From Myxococcales bacterium (lineage in GTDB: Bacteria; Myxococcota_A; Bradymonadia; UBA7976; UBA1532), in contig JACKDL010000007.1 of the NCBI GenBank assembly GCA_020633555.1, forward strand, positions 124,001 through 188,000: a stretch of DNA of 64,000 nt. Reading direction: 5' to 3'. The notes beneath the pieces were generated by a model that had not been told where the DNA came from, did not search any database, and worked only from the letters and a program-made list of their open reading frames with translations. Shown piece by piece: positions 55,389-64,000 of the stretch (the first letter of the stretch is position 1; each line of letters begins with the position of its first letter). The translations under genes were made by a program, and so were the position numbers.

Positions 55389-57578
55389 ATGCAGCCCATC
55401 CACATCCTCTACGGCACCGAGACCTACAACAGCCAGGACCTCGCGGATCGCACGGGCGAGGCCCTGGAGGCGCTGGGGCTGCCAGCCGTGGTCCTGGGCA
55501 TGGACGAGCTCGAGCCCGCCGGGCTCGCCGGGCTGCACACCTTGCTGGTCATCACCAGCACCTACGGGGCCGGCGAGCCGCCCGCCAACGCCGAGGACCT
55601 GTACGACTACCTGATGGAGGGGGCGCCGGCCCTGCCCGCGCTGCACTTCAGCGTGTGTGGCCTGGGTGACTCGAGCTACCCCGACTTCTGCCAGTGCGGG
55701 AAGGACTTCGACGCCCGGCTCGAGGCCCTGGGCGCTCGCCGCATCGCGCCCCGGCAGGACTGCGACACCGACTATGAGCCCGCCTGGCAGGCCTGGCTGG
55801 CGCGGGTGCAGGGCGCGCTGCAGGGCATGGATCTGGCGGCGGCCGCGGCGGCCGTAGGGGCGCCGGCTCACGGCCCTGCGGAGCACGCGTTGGTGGCGCC
55901 GGCGGCAGGGGGGGGCGGGCCCGGAGGGGTCGATCCCGCGGTGCACGTGCTCTACGGCACCGAAACCTACAACAGCCAGGACCTGGCCGAGCGCACCGGT
56001 GAGGCCATCGCCGCCACAGGGCGGGCGGTGGTGGTGCTGGACATGGACGACTTCGAGCCCGCCCGGCTGGGGCAGCTCCACACCGTCCTCATCGTCACCA
56101 GCACCTTCGGGGCAGGGGAGCCGCCGGCCAACGCCGAGCTGCTGCACGAGTTCGTGATGGACCAGTCGGGGCCGCTGCCCGGGCTGCACTTCAGCGTGTG
56201 CGGGCTGGGCGACACCAGCTACCCCGACTTCTGCCAGTGCGGGAAGGACTTCGACGCCCGGCTCGAGGCCCTGGGGGCCACCCGCATCGCGCCTCGGCAG
56301 GACTGCGACACGGACTACGAGCCCGCGTGGGAGGCATGGCTGGCGGGCGTGCTGACGGCGCTGCCGGCGTACCCGGCGCCCAGCGCGCAGGCGGCCCAGG
56401 CCCCCGCGATCACGGGGGGCGCGGCCCCGGCGCCGGCCCGCGCGAAGCAGCCGGCGGCCCTGGGCACCCGCAAGAACCCCTTCTTTGCCACCGTGGTGGA
56501 CAACCACAACCTGAACGATCCCCGCAGCGCCAAGGAGACCCGGCACCTGGCCCTGTCGCTGGCGGGCTCGGGCATCACCTACCGGGTGGGCGACGCCCTG
56601 GGCCTGTTCCCCCGCAACGATCCCGAGCTGGTGTACCGCGTGCTGTGGGCCACGGGCCTGCAGGGCACCGAGGCGGTGGAGGTCTCGGGCGAGTGGCTGT
56701 ACCTGCGCGACGCGCTGATCTACCGGCTGGACGTGACCTGGGCCGACGCCAAGCTCATCAAGCTGGCGGCCACGGGGGGCGGCGCGGGGGCGGCGGCCTT
56801 CACCCGGCTGGCCGAGGACGGCGAGGCCCGCAAGCGCTACCTGACCGATCACCACGTCATCGACATCCTGGCGGCGGCGGCCATGCGCCCCACCCCCGAC
56901 GAGCTGGTGAAGGCCCTGCGCCCGCTGGCCCCGCGGCTGTACAGCATCTCGTCGAGCCCGAAGGCCCACCCGGGCGAAGTGCACCTGACCGTGGACGTGG
57001 TGCGCTACCACCTGCACGGCCTGGACCGGAAGGGCATCAGCTCATGCTTCATCGCCGAGCGGCTGGTGCCCGGCGCTCAGGCGCCCGTCTACGTGCAGCC
57101 CTCGGCGGACTTCCACCTCACCGATGACGACCTGGCCCCCATCATCATGATCGGCCCGGGCACCGGCATCGCGCCCTTCCGCGCCTTCCTGGAGGAGCGC
57201 GAGGCCCGCGGCGCCCAGGGCTACTCGTGGCTGTTCTACGGCGCCCGCAAGCAGGCCCACGACTTCCTGTACCGCGAGCAGGTGCTCGACTGGCACCACC
57301 GGCACATCCTGACCCGCCTGGACCTGGCCTTCAGCCGCGACCAGGCCGAGAAGGTCTATGTGCAGGACCGCATGTGGGAGAACGCGCCCGATCTGTGGGC
57401 CTGGATCGACGCCGGCAGCCACATCTACATCTGCGGCGACGCGGCGCGCATGGCCAAGGACGTGCACGCCATGCTCAAGCAAATCATCTCGATGTACGGG
57501 GGGCAGACCGAGGCCGAGGCCGAGGCCTACCTGGAGGCCATGCGCCAGGCCGGCCGCTACCTGCGCGACGTCTACTGA
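55389..57578 (+). CDS. Diflavin-type NADPH reductase with duplicated flavodoxin domain, 729 aa
   Basis: The protein passes electrons from NADPH through FAD to FMN. Unusually it has two flavodoxin domains: residues about 4-150 and about 185-331, each with LYGTETYNSQDLAxRTGEA, TSTxGAGEPPANAE, FSVCGLGDxSYPDFCQCGKDFD and an Ala/Gly linker. A CysJ/P450-reductase-type module follows (about 345-729): RLYSISSSPKAH (FAD), GISSCFIAERL, IIMIGPGTGIAPFRAFLEER and WLFYGARKQAHDFLYREQ (NADPH), HIYICGDAARMAKDVHAM and the aromatic C-terminus RYLRDVY. The repeat is exact to 59 bases in part. The next gene, an octaheme cytochrome, starts one base after the stop. Sulphite reductase (CysI) is absent here, so the partner is open. 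Confidence 0.92.
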   Translation: MQPIHILYGTETYNSQDLADRTGEALEALGLPAVVLGMDELEPAGLAGLHTLLVITSTYGAGEPPANAEDLYDYLMEGAPALPALHFSVCGLGDSSYPDFCQCGKDFDARLEALGARRIAPRQDCDTDYEPAWQAWLARVQGALQGMDLAAAAAAVGAPAHGPAEHALVAPAAGGGGPGGVDPAVHVLYGTETYNSQDLAERTGEAIAATGRAVVVLDMDDFEPARLGQLHTVLIVTSTFGAGEPPANAELLHEFVMDQSGPLPGLHFSVCGLGDTSYPDFCQCGKDFDARLEALGATRIAPRQDCDTDYEPAWEAWLAGVLTALPAYPAPSAQAAQAPAITGGAAPAPARAKQPAALGTRKNPFFATVVDNHNLNDPRSAKETRHLALSLAGSGITYRVGDALGLFPRNDPELVYRVLWATGLQGTEAVEVSGEWLYLRDALIYRLDVTWADAKLIKLAATGGGAGAAAFTRLAEDGEARKRYLTDHHVIDILAAAAMRPTPDELVKALRPLAPRLYSISSSPKAHPGEVHLTVDVVRYHLHGLDRKGISSCFIAERLVPGAQAPVYVQPSADFHLTDDDLAPIIMIGPGTGIAPFRAFLEEREARGAQGYSWLFYGARKQAHDFLYREQVLDWHHRHILTRLDLAFSRDQAEKVYVQDRMWENAPDLWAWIDAGSHIYICGDAARMAKDVHAMLKQIISMYGGQTEAEAEAYLEAMRQAGRYLRDVY
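55398..55803 (+). repeat. First copy of duplicated flavodoxin unit
   Basis: This unit repeats 543 bases (181 codons) downstream at 55941-56346. The identical core runs for 59 bases, 55674-55732 against 56217-56275. Such DNA-level identity over coding sequence suggests a fairly recent or gene-converted duplication. Confidence 0.85.
55941..56346 (+). repeat. Second copy of duplicated flavodoxin unit
   Basis: In-frame copy of 55398-55803, separated from it by a linker of about 45 codons rich in Ala and Gly. Differences are scattered and mainly silent toward the 3' end, with more amino acid change near the middle. Confidence 0.85.
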
Positions 57579-57579
57579 G

Positions 57580-59715
57580 GTGGAGGCCGCCGCCCTCGGG
57601 CTGTTGCTGGCCGTCGGGCTGTGGGGCCTGGGGCGGGGGCGGGCGGCGCGGGCGGCGGTGATCCTGGGGGCGCTGGGCGCGGCCGCCTTGACGCTGTGGC
57701 GGACCGCGCCGTCAGCCGAGGGGATCGCGCCCGGCCCGCCGGGCTTGCCCGGCCCGAGCCCCGACCCCGCGCTGGTGACCAGCGCCGCCTGCCGGGCCTG
57801 CCACCCCGCCGCCTACGCGAGCTGGCAGGCCAGCTACCACCGCACCATGACCCAGCCAGCCACGCCCGAGACGGTGGCCGGCGACTTCGGCGGCTTGGTG
57901 CTGAGCGACCGCGGCACCCGCCTGCGCCTGAGCCGGGACGGCGACGCCTTCCTGGCCCATCTGCTGGGGCCGGCCAATGAGGTCCAGCGCACCCGGCGGG
58001 TGGTGATGACCACCGGCTCCCACCACTTTCAGAACTACTGGGTGGCCGAGGACGGCGGCTGGTACGTGCAGCTCCCGTTCCTGTGGCGCCTGGACGATCG
58101 CCGGTGGATCCCCGTGCAAGACAGCTTCCTGCACCTGGACCGCGCCGAGCCCCAGCCGCCCGCGGCCTGGAACGGCAACTGCGGCTACTGCCACAGCGTG
58201 GGCCACGCGGGGCGGCTCGGCCCCCAGAGCGACCCCCGGGTGGCCGAGCTGGGGGTGGCCTGCGAGGCCTGCCATGGCCCGGGACAGGCCCACGTGGCCC
58301 ACCACCGCGACCCCGTGGCCCGCTACCTGGGCCGCGCCGACGCCCACGATCCCATCCGGGTGCCCAGCGCGCTGAGCCCGGCGCTGGAGCAGGCCGTGTG
58401 CGGCCAGTGCCACGGCATCTTCATGCGCACCGATCTGGCGGCCACCCACGCCCAGGCCGACCGCTTCCGCCCGGGCGACGCGCTGAGCGACAGCCGGCAG
58501 CTCCTAGTGCCGCAGCCCAACCCCCGGCCGGGCGGCCCGCTGCTGGTGCCGCCCTGGGGCACGCCGCCGCAGGTCACCGTGACCCAGGGGGGCGACCGCT
58601 GGACCGGGGCCCTGCTGGGTCTGGCCGCCGACGGCCTGTACCTGCGCCTGCCCCAGGCCCCGACCGGCCCGATCGAGGCCACCATCCCGGCCGCTGACGG
58701 CGCGCCGGCCTTCATCGCGCCCGGCCCGTCAGTCCCCGTGGTCGATGGCGTGGTGCGCATCCCCCTGGATCCTCGCTGGTCGAACGATCCGCTCGCCCAC
58801 GTGGCCCGGCTCATGGGCTGGCGGGGCCAGACCCCCACCTTCTTCGACCTGTCGGCCTTCTGGCCCGACGGCACCGTGCGCACCACCGGCCGCGAGACCA
58901 ACGCGCTGGCCACCACCGGCTGCGCCACCCGCGGCGACCTGACCTGCTCGAGCTGCCACGCCATGCACGGCTACGTGGAGCGCGCCGACATGCTCAAGCC
59001 GGGTGTGGACGGCGACGCCGCCTGCCTGCAGTGCCACGCCGCCGATGTCCCCGACGCCGCCGCCCACAGCCACCACCCCGCGGGGAGCGCGGGCGCTGCC
59101 TGCCAGAACTGCCACATGCCCCACACCACCTTCGGCCTGCTGGGCGCCATCCGCAGCCACCGGGTGGACAGCCCCAGCGCGGTCCGCGCCTGGCAGACCG
59201 GCCGCCCCGACGCCTGCAGCCTTTGCCACATCGACCGCCCGCTGGCTTGGACCGCCGCGCACCTGACCCGCTGGTACGGCCAGCCTTCGCTGGAGGCCCT
59301 GCCCCCGCCCTGGGACACCACCTCGGCCGCCGCACTGTGGGCGCTGAAGGGCGACGGCGCCCAGCGCGGCGTTACGGCCTGGGCCCTGGGCTGGCCCCCC
59401 GCGCGACAAACCGGCGGCGCCGCCTGGACCGCCCCCGTGCTGGCCGCCCTGCTCGACGACGACTACGCCGCCGTGCGCACCGTGGCCGAGCGCGCCCTGC
59501 GCCCCTTGCCCGGCTTCGCCGCCTGGGCCTATGACTACGTGGCGCCGCCGGCGGCCCGCCGCGTCGCCCAGGCCGAGGCCCGGGCCCTGGCGGCCGGCCT
59601 GACACCCGATCGCCAGGGCCCCGCGGTGCTCCGCGACGCCCGCGGGCCCGACCAGGCCGCCATCGACCGCCTGCGGGCCGCCCGCGACCGCGCGCCCGTC
59701 CACATCGCCGAGTGA
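57580..59715 (+). CDS. Octaheme c-type cytochrome with membrane anchor, 711 aa
   Basis: A multiheme cytochrome with eight CxxCH motifs: CRACH, CGYCH, CEACH, CGQCH, CSSCH, CLQCH, CQNCH and CSLCH (near residues 71, 201, 228, 275, 457, 482, 508, 547). Two hydrophobic segments at about 4-20 and 26-42, separated by a basic loop (RGRAARA), would place the heme part in the periplasm. The arrangement recalls cytochrome c554/hydroxylamine-type multiheme proteins, with an N-terminal heme part, a middle beta-rich part (about 300-420) and a C-terminal helical, HEAT-like tail (VLAALLDDDYAAVRTVAERAL). The start is GTG 57580, one base after the reductase stop. Function unknown; extracellular or periplasmic redox is likely. 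Confidence 0.85.
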   Translation: MEAAALGLLLAVGLWGLGRGRAARAAVILGALGAAALTLWRTAPSAEGIAPGPPGLPGPSPDPALVTSAACRACHPAAYASWQASYHRTMTQPATPETVAGDFGGLVLSDRGTRLRLSRDGDAFLAHLLGPANEVQRTRRVVMTTGSHHFQNYWVAEDGGWYVQLPFLWRLDDRRWIPVQDSFLHLDRAEPQPPAAWNGNCGYCHSVGHAGRLGPQSDPRVAELGVACEACHGPGQAHVAHHRDPVARYLGRADAHDPIRVPSALSPALEQAVCGQCHGIFMRTDLAATHAQADRFRPGDALSDSRQLLVPQPNPRPGGPLLVPPWGTPPQVTVTQGGDRWTGALLGLAADGLYLRLPQAPTGPIEATIPAADGAPAFIAPGPSVPVVDGVVRIPLDPRWSNDPLAHVARLMGWRGQTPTFFDLSAFWPDGTVRTTGRETNALATTGCATRGDLTCSSCHAMHGYVERADMLKPGVDGDAACLQCHAADVPDAAAHSHHPAGSAGAACQNCHMPHTTFGLLGAIRSHRVDSPSAVRAWQTGRPDACSLCHIDRPLAWTAAHLTRWYGQPSLEALPPPWDTTSAAALWALKGDGAQRGVTAWALGWPPARQTGGAAWTAPVLAALLDDDYAAVRTVAERALRPLPGFAAWAYDYVAPPAARRVAQAEARALAAGLTPDRQGPAVLRDARGPDQAAIDRLRAARDRAPVHIAE

Positions 59716-59718
59716 GCC

Positions 59719-60171
59719 ATGCCTGAGCCGACCCCCGCCCCCGCCGCCCCGTCCGCGATCCGCGCCGCCCACCTGGCCTGGGGCTGGGCCTCCCTGGCCT
59801 TCTGGGTGCTCGCCGGCCTGGGCCTGGAGGCCCTGCACGCGTTCAAGGTCCCCTGGTACCTCGACGTGGGCATGGAGCCCCGCCGCCTGATGTTCCAGCT
59901 CGCCCACGCCCACGGCGCCCTGCTCGGCGGCCTGAACGTGGCCTTCGCCCTCAGCCAACCCCACCTGGCCTGGGGCCCCAGGGGCCCCGATCTGGCCTCG
60001 CGCCTGCTCAAGAGCGCCACCCTGCTCCTGCCCGGCGGCTTCCTGCTCGGCGGCGTCTGGATCCGCGGCGGCGACCCCGGCTACGGCGTCCTGCCCGCCC
60101 CCCTGGGCGGCCTGCTGCTGTGCGCGTCGATGATGATTGTGGGTCGCGCGGCGCTCCGGCGCAGGCCCTGA
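59719..60171 (+). CDS. Four-helix membrane protein, 150 aa, unknown function
   Basis: Four hydrophobic segments are visible (about 20-42, 58-80, 96-112, 120-143). Two His in AHAHGALLGGLN on helix II could bind heme or metal. It starts three bases after the octaheme cytochrome stop and so may act with it, for example as a membrane cytochrome or anchor. I do not recognise the family. Confidence 0.65.
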   Translation: MPEPTPAPAAPSAIRAAHLAWGWASLAFWVLAGLGLEALHAFKVPWYLDVGMEPRRLMFQLAHAHGALLGGLNVAFALSQPHLAWGPRGPDLASRLLKSATLLLPGGFLLGGVWIRGGDPGYGVLPAPLGGLLLCASMMIVGRAALRRRP

Positions 60172-60189
60172 CACCCCCTGCGCGTGGAG

Positions 60190-61113
60190 CTACGGGGCCA
60201 GCAGCCGCTCCAGGCGGATGCCGACGCCGCCCGTCGCCGCCTTCAGCGCGTCGTACTGCGCGCGGGCCGCGGGATCGCCGTCGGGGCGACGCAGGCCGCG
60301 GATCAGGGTGTTCTTGGGCGTGTGCTCCGACGGGACGAACTCGATGGCCGAGGCCTCGTAGCCGGCGCCGCGCAGAAGCAGCAGGCGGAAGACGTCGGTC
60401 ATGTGCGCGGCCGTGGCCCGGCGCAGGTGCGGCGCGCCCCACAGCGGCGAGAACGGCGCACCCCCCGCGGACAGCGCCGACCAGCCCGTGGAGAGCTCGG
60501 CCTGGCAACAGGGCACCACGGCGATCGCCTCGGCCCCCTGGGTGATGCCCAGCGCCAGCGCGTCATCGGTGGCGGTGTCGCAGCCGTGCAGTGAGAGCAG
60601 TCCGTGGAGCGGGCCGCCGGGCTCGCCGAAGGCGTCGGCCCAGCCGCGCGCGACGTCGAAGTCGGCGAGCGAGCCGGACGCGAACCGCAGCACGTCGTCC
60701 AGACCGACGAGGGCCGCACGGCGGCTGCTCTCCTCGACCAGCGCCGGGTTGCGATCCACGCCCAGGACCTGGACTGGGTGCTGCCAGTTCTGGCGGAAGT
60801 GCCAGGCGAGCAGCGTGCTCAGGTAGGAGCGGCCGCAGGCGGCGTCGAGGATGCGGACGGTGGGGTGGCGCGCGCACAGGCCGCGGAAGGACGGCTGGAG
60901 CACGGCGATCATGTGGTTGATCTGGCGGTACTTGCGGACCTGCGGGGGCGGCATGGAGCCGTCCCGGTGCAGCAGCCCCAGGGCGCGCAGCAGCACGGGC
61001 GCCTCGCCGGGCAGGATCGCGGGGCGCTTGTCACCGATGAGCGCGTGGGTGCGCGCCTCGGTCCAGTATTCGCGGGCGCGCTCGGCGAAGCGCGCTGCCC
61101 ATTGCTCTTGCAT
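60190..61113 (-). CDS. SAM-dependent methyltransferase (Methyltransf_32-like), 307 aa
   Basis: A class-I methyltransferase of the type whose N-terminal part reads VRKYRQINHMIAVLQ, followed by motif I ILDAACGRSYLSTLLAW, VLGVDRNPALVEES (motif II), LLSLHGCDTATDDAL and VPCCQAEL. The CDTATDDA and PCCQ elements are typical of the PF13679 group. The substrate is unknown. ATG 61113 is used. It converges with the membrane protein gene, with 18 bases between stops, and follows trkH on the same strand after 27 bases. Confidence 0.85.
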   Translation of the reverse strand: MQEQWAARFAERAREYWTEARTHALIGDKRPAILPGEAPVLLRALGLLHRDGSMPPPQVRKYRQINHMIAVLQPSFRGLCARHPTVRILDAACGRSYLSTLLAWHFRQNWQHPVQVLGVDRNPALVEESSRRAALVGLDDVLRFASGSLADFDVARGWADAFGEPGGPLHGLLSLHGCDTATDDALALGITQGAEAIAVVPCCQAELSTGWSALSAGGAPFSPLWGAPHLRRATAAHMTDVFRLLLLRGAGYEASAIEFVPSEHTPKNTLIRGLRRPDGDPAARAQYDALKAATGGVGIRLERLLAP

Positions 61114-61140
61114 GCGCGGGGTCAGCCTCCAAGCCGGTGA

Positions 61141-62733
61141 TCAGCGCCGCCAGAAGCTGGGGTGGAACAGCACCAGCACCGTGTAGATCTCGAGCCGCCC
61201 CATGATCATGAGGAACGCGCTGACCCACTTCCCGAAGGGCGTGAGCACGGCGTAGTTGTCGTAGGGGCCCACCTCGCCCAGGCCCGGGCCCACGTTGCCC
61301 AGGCTGCTGGCGGCGCAGGTGAAGGCGGTGAGCGCGTCGTGGCCCTCCAGGGTGAAGTAGCCGGTGCCCAGCATCACCAGGGCCAGGTAGGCGCCGATGA
61401 AGGCGGCCACGGCACGCAGCACGTCGGGCGAGACCGGGTTGCCGCCCAGGCGCACGGGGCGCACGGCGCGGGGATGGGCCAGCAGGAACAGCTCCCGCAC
61501 CCACAGCTTCACCATGATGACGTGGCGCACGATTTTGATGCCGCCGCCGGTGGAGCCGGCCATGCCGCCGCTGAACAGGAACACCACCACCAGCAGCAGG
61601 GCCACCGGGGCGTAGGTCCAGGTCTCGAAGTCGTGGCTGGCGTAGCCGGTGGTGGTCACCAGCGACAGCACCTGGAAGGCGGCGATGCGCAGGGCCTCGA
61701 AGAAGGCGAAGCCCTTGTCGGCGAACAGCAGGGCGCCGGCGATGACCGCGGTGCCGCCCACGCACAGGGCGGTGTAGACCCGGAACTCGGGGTCGCGCCA
61801 CATGGGGCGCAGGTCGCCCTTCCGCGCCGCCCAGTGCAGGGTGAAGTTCACGCCGGCGAGGAACATGAACAGGGTGATGACCCACTCGATGTAGCCGCTG
61901 TCGAAGCCCGCGACGCTGGCCGCCCGGGTGCTGAAGCCGCCGGTGGCCATGGTGGCCATGGTGTGGCAGGCGGACTCGAAGGCGTCCATGCCGCCCAGCA
62001 TGAGCAGCACGAACAGCACCGCCGAGAGCAGCAGGTAGACCTCCCACAGCAGCCGCGCCGTCTCGGCCACCCGGGGCGCCAGCTTGTCGGTGGTGGGGCC
62101 GGGCACCTCGGCCTTGAAGAGCTGCATGCCGCCCACGCCCAGCAGGGGGAGGATGGCCACGCCCAGCACGACGATGCCCATGCCGCCCAGGAAGTGGCTC
62201 ATGGAGCGCCAGAACAGGATGCCCCGGGGCAGGCCCGGGCGCCCGTCCGCCGTGAAGCCGTAGTCGGTCCACAGGCCGTCGCTGATGATGCTGGCGCCCG
62301 TGGTGGTGAAGCCGCTGGCCGACTCGAAGACGCCGTTGGTGAACGAACAGAACTCCACGCCGATGGGCAGCTTCGCCCCGGCCGGCAGCGCCGCTGCCAC
62401 CCCGCAGATGTCGGTGGGCGACAGGTGGGCGTACAGGTAGTAGGGCAGGGCGCCCACCACGCCGGCCACCGCCCAGCCCACGGCCACGATGAGGAAGCCC
62501 TCGCGGTGCCCGAGCTGCGTGTGCCGGGCCGCCCGCCGCGTCACCAGGAACAGCAGCAGGCCCACCACCACGGACAGGCCCAGGGCGGCCCAGTGGCCGG
62601 GGGCGTCGGGGGTGCCATCGAACTCGGCGATGAGGGCGCTGGGCAGCATGGACACGCCCAGGATGGCCATGACCACCCCGGTCAGGTGCCCCAGCAGCGC
62701 CAGGCGCAGGGTCCAGGTGAGGTGGCGGATCAT
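61141..62733 (-). CDS. trkH: Potassium uptake protein TrkH, 530 aa
   Basis: TrkH is the membrane channel of a K+ uptake system gated by TrkA. The four pore loops are visible: SASGFTTTGAS, MATMATGGFSTR, LSLVTTTGYASHDF and CAASSLGNVGPGLGEVG, with a long M1-P-M2 pattern repeated and the cluster GGMAGSTGGGIKIVR on the cytoplasmic side. The ATG at 62733 lies in a TGATG overlap with the trkA stop, fixing the start and coupling both proteins. Confidence 0.94.
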   Translation of the reverse strand: MIRHLTWTLRLALLGHLTGVVMAILGVSMLPSALIAEFDGTPDAPGHWAALGLSVVVGLLLFLVTRRAARHTQLGHREGFLIVAVGWAVAGVVGALPYYLYAHLSPTDICGVAAALPAGAKLPIGVEFCSFTNGVFESASGFTTTGASIISDGLWTDYGFTADGRPGLPRGILFWRSMSHFLGGMGIVVLGVAILPLLGVGGMQLFKAEVPGPTTDKLAPRVAETARLLWEVYLLLSAVLFVLLMLGGMDAFESACHTMATMATGGFSTRAASVAGFDSGYIEWVITLFMFLAGVNFTLHWAARKGDLRPMWRDPEFRVYTALCVGGTAVIAGALLFADKGFAFFEALRIAAFQVLSLVTTTGYASHDFETWTYAPVALLLVVVFLFSGGMAGSTGGGIKIVRHVIMVKLWVRELFLLAHPRAVRPVRLGGNPVSPDVLRAVAAFIGAYLALVMLGTGYFTLEGHDALTAFTCAASSLGNVGPGLGEVGPYDNYAVLTPFGKWVSAFLMIMGRLEIYTVLVLFHPSFWRR

Positions 62734-64000
62734 CAGCCCGTCTCGTTGCGGCGCCGCAGCAACCGCTCCACCTCGGGCACCGCCGAGCGCAGCGCCACGA
62801 TGACCACGTGGTCGCCCGCCTGGATGGTGGTCTTCCCGCTGGGGATGAGCACCGTGCCCTCGCGGATGATGCAGGCCACCAGCGCGTTGCGCGGCAGGCC
62901 CAGGGCGTACAGGGGCGTGTCGCAGGCCTCGCTGGTGAGCTCGGCCTCGAACTCGATGGCCTCGGCGGCGTCCTCCTCGCCCAGCGAGCGGGCGGCCACC
63001 ACCCGGCCCTTGCGGATGAAGTGCAGGATGCTGCCCACCGCCAGCAGGCGCGGGCTGATGCACACGTCGATGCCCACGCCCTTCATCACCGGCACGTAGT
63101 CGCCCCGGTTGGTGGTGGCGATGACCCGCGCGGCGCCCATGCGCTTGGCGAGCAGGGCGCTCATGACGTTGGCCTCTTCGTCCTTGCCGGCGGCGACGAA
63201 GGCCTGCATCTCGCCCACGTTCTCTTCGCTCAAGAGGTGGGCGTCGGTGGGGTTGCCCTCGAGCACCACCGTGCGCGACAGCTCCTCGCCGATCCAGCGG
63301 GCCAGCCGCTGATCCTGCTCCAGCAGCTTGGGCCGCACGCCGCGGGCCTGCAGCTCGGCGGCCACGAAGCGGTTGATCTTCGAGCCCCCGGCCAGCAGCA
63401 CCCGGCTGACGGGCGTGACCTTCACCCCCACGGCGCGCAGGAGCTGCTCCTCCTCGCCGGCGGGGGTCACGAGGTAGACCTCGTCGCCGGGCAGGATGAC
63501 ATCGTCGCCCCGAGGGATGATCACCTGGTCGCCGCGGTGGATGGCGGCGATGAGGAGCTGGATGGCGGTGAAGCGCTCGCCCAGATCCATGAAGCGCATG
63601 CCGGCCAGCGGGCTCAGGTCGTCCACCTGCAGGCCCATGAGCTTCACCCGCCCGTCGGCGAAGTCCACCACCTCGGTCACCGCGGGGTAGCGCAGGAGCT
63701 GGAGGATCTTGTCCGCCGCTTCGCGCTCGGGGTTGATGGCCAGATCAATGGCCACCCGCTCATCGCCGAAGATGCGCTCGTCCATGTAGCTGGGGTCGCG
63801 CACGCGGGCGATCTTGATCATGCCTGAGGGCCCCAGGATGGCCGCCGTCAGGCAGGCCACCATGTTCACCTCGTCCACGTTGGTGACCGCCACCAGCATG
63901 TCGGCCTGGGCGACGCCGGCCTCTTCGAGCACCGTGGGGCGGGCGCCGTGGCCGCGCAGGCCCTGGATGTCCAGGCTCTCGGTGGCGCGGGCGAGCAGGG
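62733..64000 (-). CDS. trkA: Trk system K+ regulatory protein TrkA, 5' end beyond window
   Basis: TrkA is the cytoplasmic NAD(H)-binding gating subunit of TrkH. The 422 codons inside the window hold the end of the first RCK_N domain (VTNVDEVNMVACLTA, ILGPSGMIKIARV), the first RCK_C (VVDFADGRVKLMGLQVDD), the second RCK_N (VSRVLLAGGSKINRFVA, RLARWIGEELSRTVVLEG, VIATTNRGDYVPVMKGVGID) and the second RCK_C (VARSLGEE to RNETG). The usual N-terminal GAGxVG loop is upstream of the window. Its stop overlaps the trkH start. Confidence 0.94.
   Translation of the reverse strand, partial: LLARATESLDIQGLRGHGARPTVLEEAGVAQADMLVAVTNVDEVNMVACLTAAILGPSGMIKIARVRDPSYMDERIFGDERVAIDLAINPEREAADKILQLLRYPAVTEVVDFADGRVKLMGLQVDDLSPLAGMRFMDLGERFTAIQLLIAAIHRGDQVIIPRGDDVILPGDEVYLVTPAGEEEQLLRAVGVKVTPVSRVLLAGGSKINRFVAAELQARGVRPKLLEQDQRLARWIGEELSRTVVLEGNPTDAHLLSEENVGEMQAFVAAGKDEEANVMSALLAKRMGAARVIATTNRGDYVPVMKGVGIDVCISPRLLAVGSILHFIRKGRVVAARSLGEEDAAEAIEFEAELTSEACDTPLYALGLPRNALVACIIREGTVLIPSGKTTIQAGDHVVIVALRSAVPEVERLLRRRNETG

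Overview
The window is very GC-rich, with third codon positions almost always G or C and mostly TGA stops. It reads like a Myxococcota-type (myxobacterial or related uncultured deltaproteobacterial) chromosome. The evidence is Asp-rich lipoprotein linkers after lipoboxes, a MYXO-CTERM-like sorting tail, thrombospondin-3 and MopE-type repeat lipoproteins, an AgmX/PglI-like C-terminal domain, and a complete alternative complex III plus caa3 oxidase operon. I saw no tRNA, rRNA, CRISPR array, transposase or phage gene.

Layout. 1-5.1 kb: a minus-strand run with a trypsin-like protease, a PhoD-like phosphodiesterase, a benzoate-CoA-ligase-family enzyme and a YaiI/YqxD protein. 5.2-8.1 kb: thiM-thiE and a lipase-like lipoprotein. 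8.1-15.0 kb (minus): pdxS-pdxT, an amidase, a small membrane protein and icmF (fused B12-dependent isobutyryl-CoA mutase), the last three chained by ATGA/TGATG overlaps. 15.2-29.9 kb (plus): a sigma-54 type response regulator, then actA-B-C-D-E-F, an ActG-like protein, SCO, and caa3 oxidase subunits II, I, III and IV. This is one respiratory unit taking quinol electrons through alternative complex III to an A2-type oxidase, with cytochrome c domains on both subunit II and subunit IV. 30-53 kb: a cell-envelope region with two tandem TULIP-like lipoproteins, an alpha/beta hydrolase, a secreted protease, a Cys-rich repeat lipoprotein, aminopeptidase P, an OmpA protein, a diguanylate cyclase, an ExbD-like protein without the usual Asp, a 1,969-residue mosaic lipoprotein and a thioester-domain protein. 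53-60 kb: a MORN/AgmX protein, a cytochrome c'-like protein, a CoA-binding protein, a diflavin reductase with a duplicated flavodoxin domain, and an octaheme cytochrome. 60-64 kb (minus): a methyltransferase, trkH and trkA (cut by the window end).

The most striking physical feature is an island of about 4.7 kb (about 16.14-20.87 kb) with a one-base insertion or deletion every 25-130 bases. It breaks the response regulator, actA, actB and the start of actC, although the encoded proteins stay well conserved across the frame changes. Sequence on both sides is clean. This looks like a patch of uncorrected sequence rather than true gene decay, but raw reads would have to decide. The most interesting biology candidates are the duplicated-flavodoxin reductase next to an octaheme cytochrome, the Gram-negative thioester-domain protein (C65/Q113), the tandem TULIP-like lipoproteins, and the oxidase subunit IV-cytochrome c fusion.
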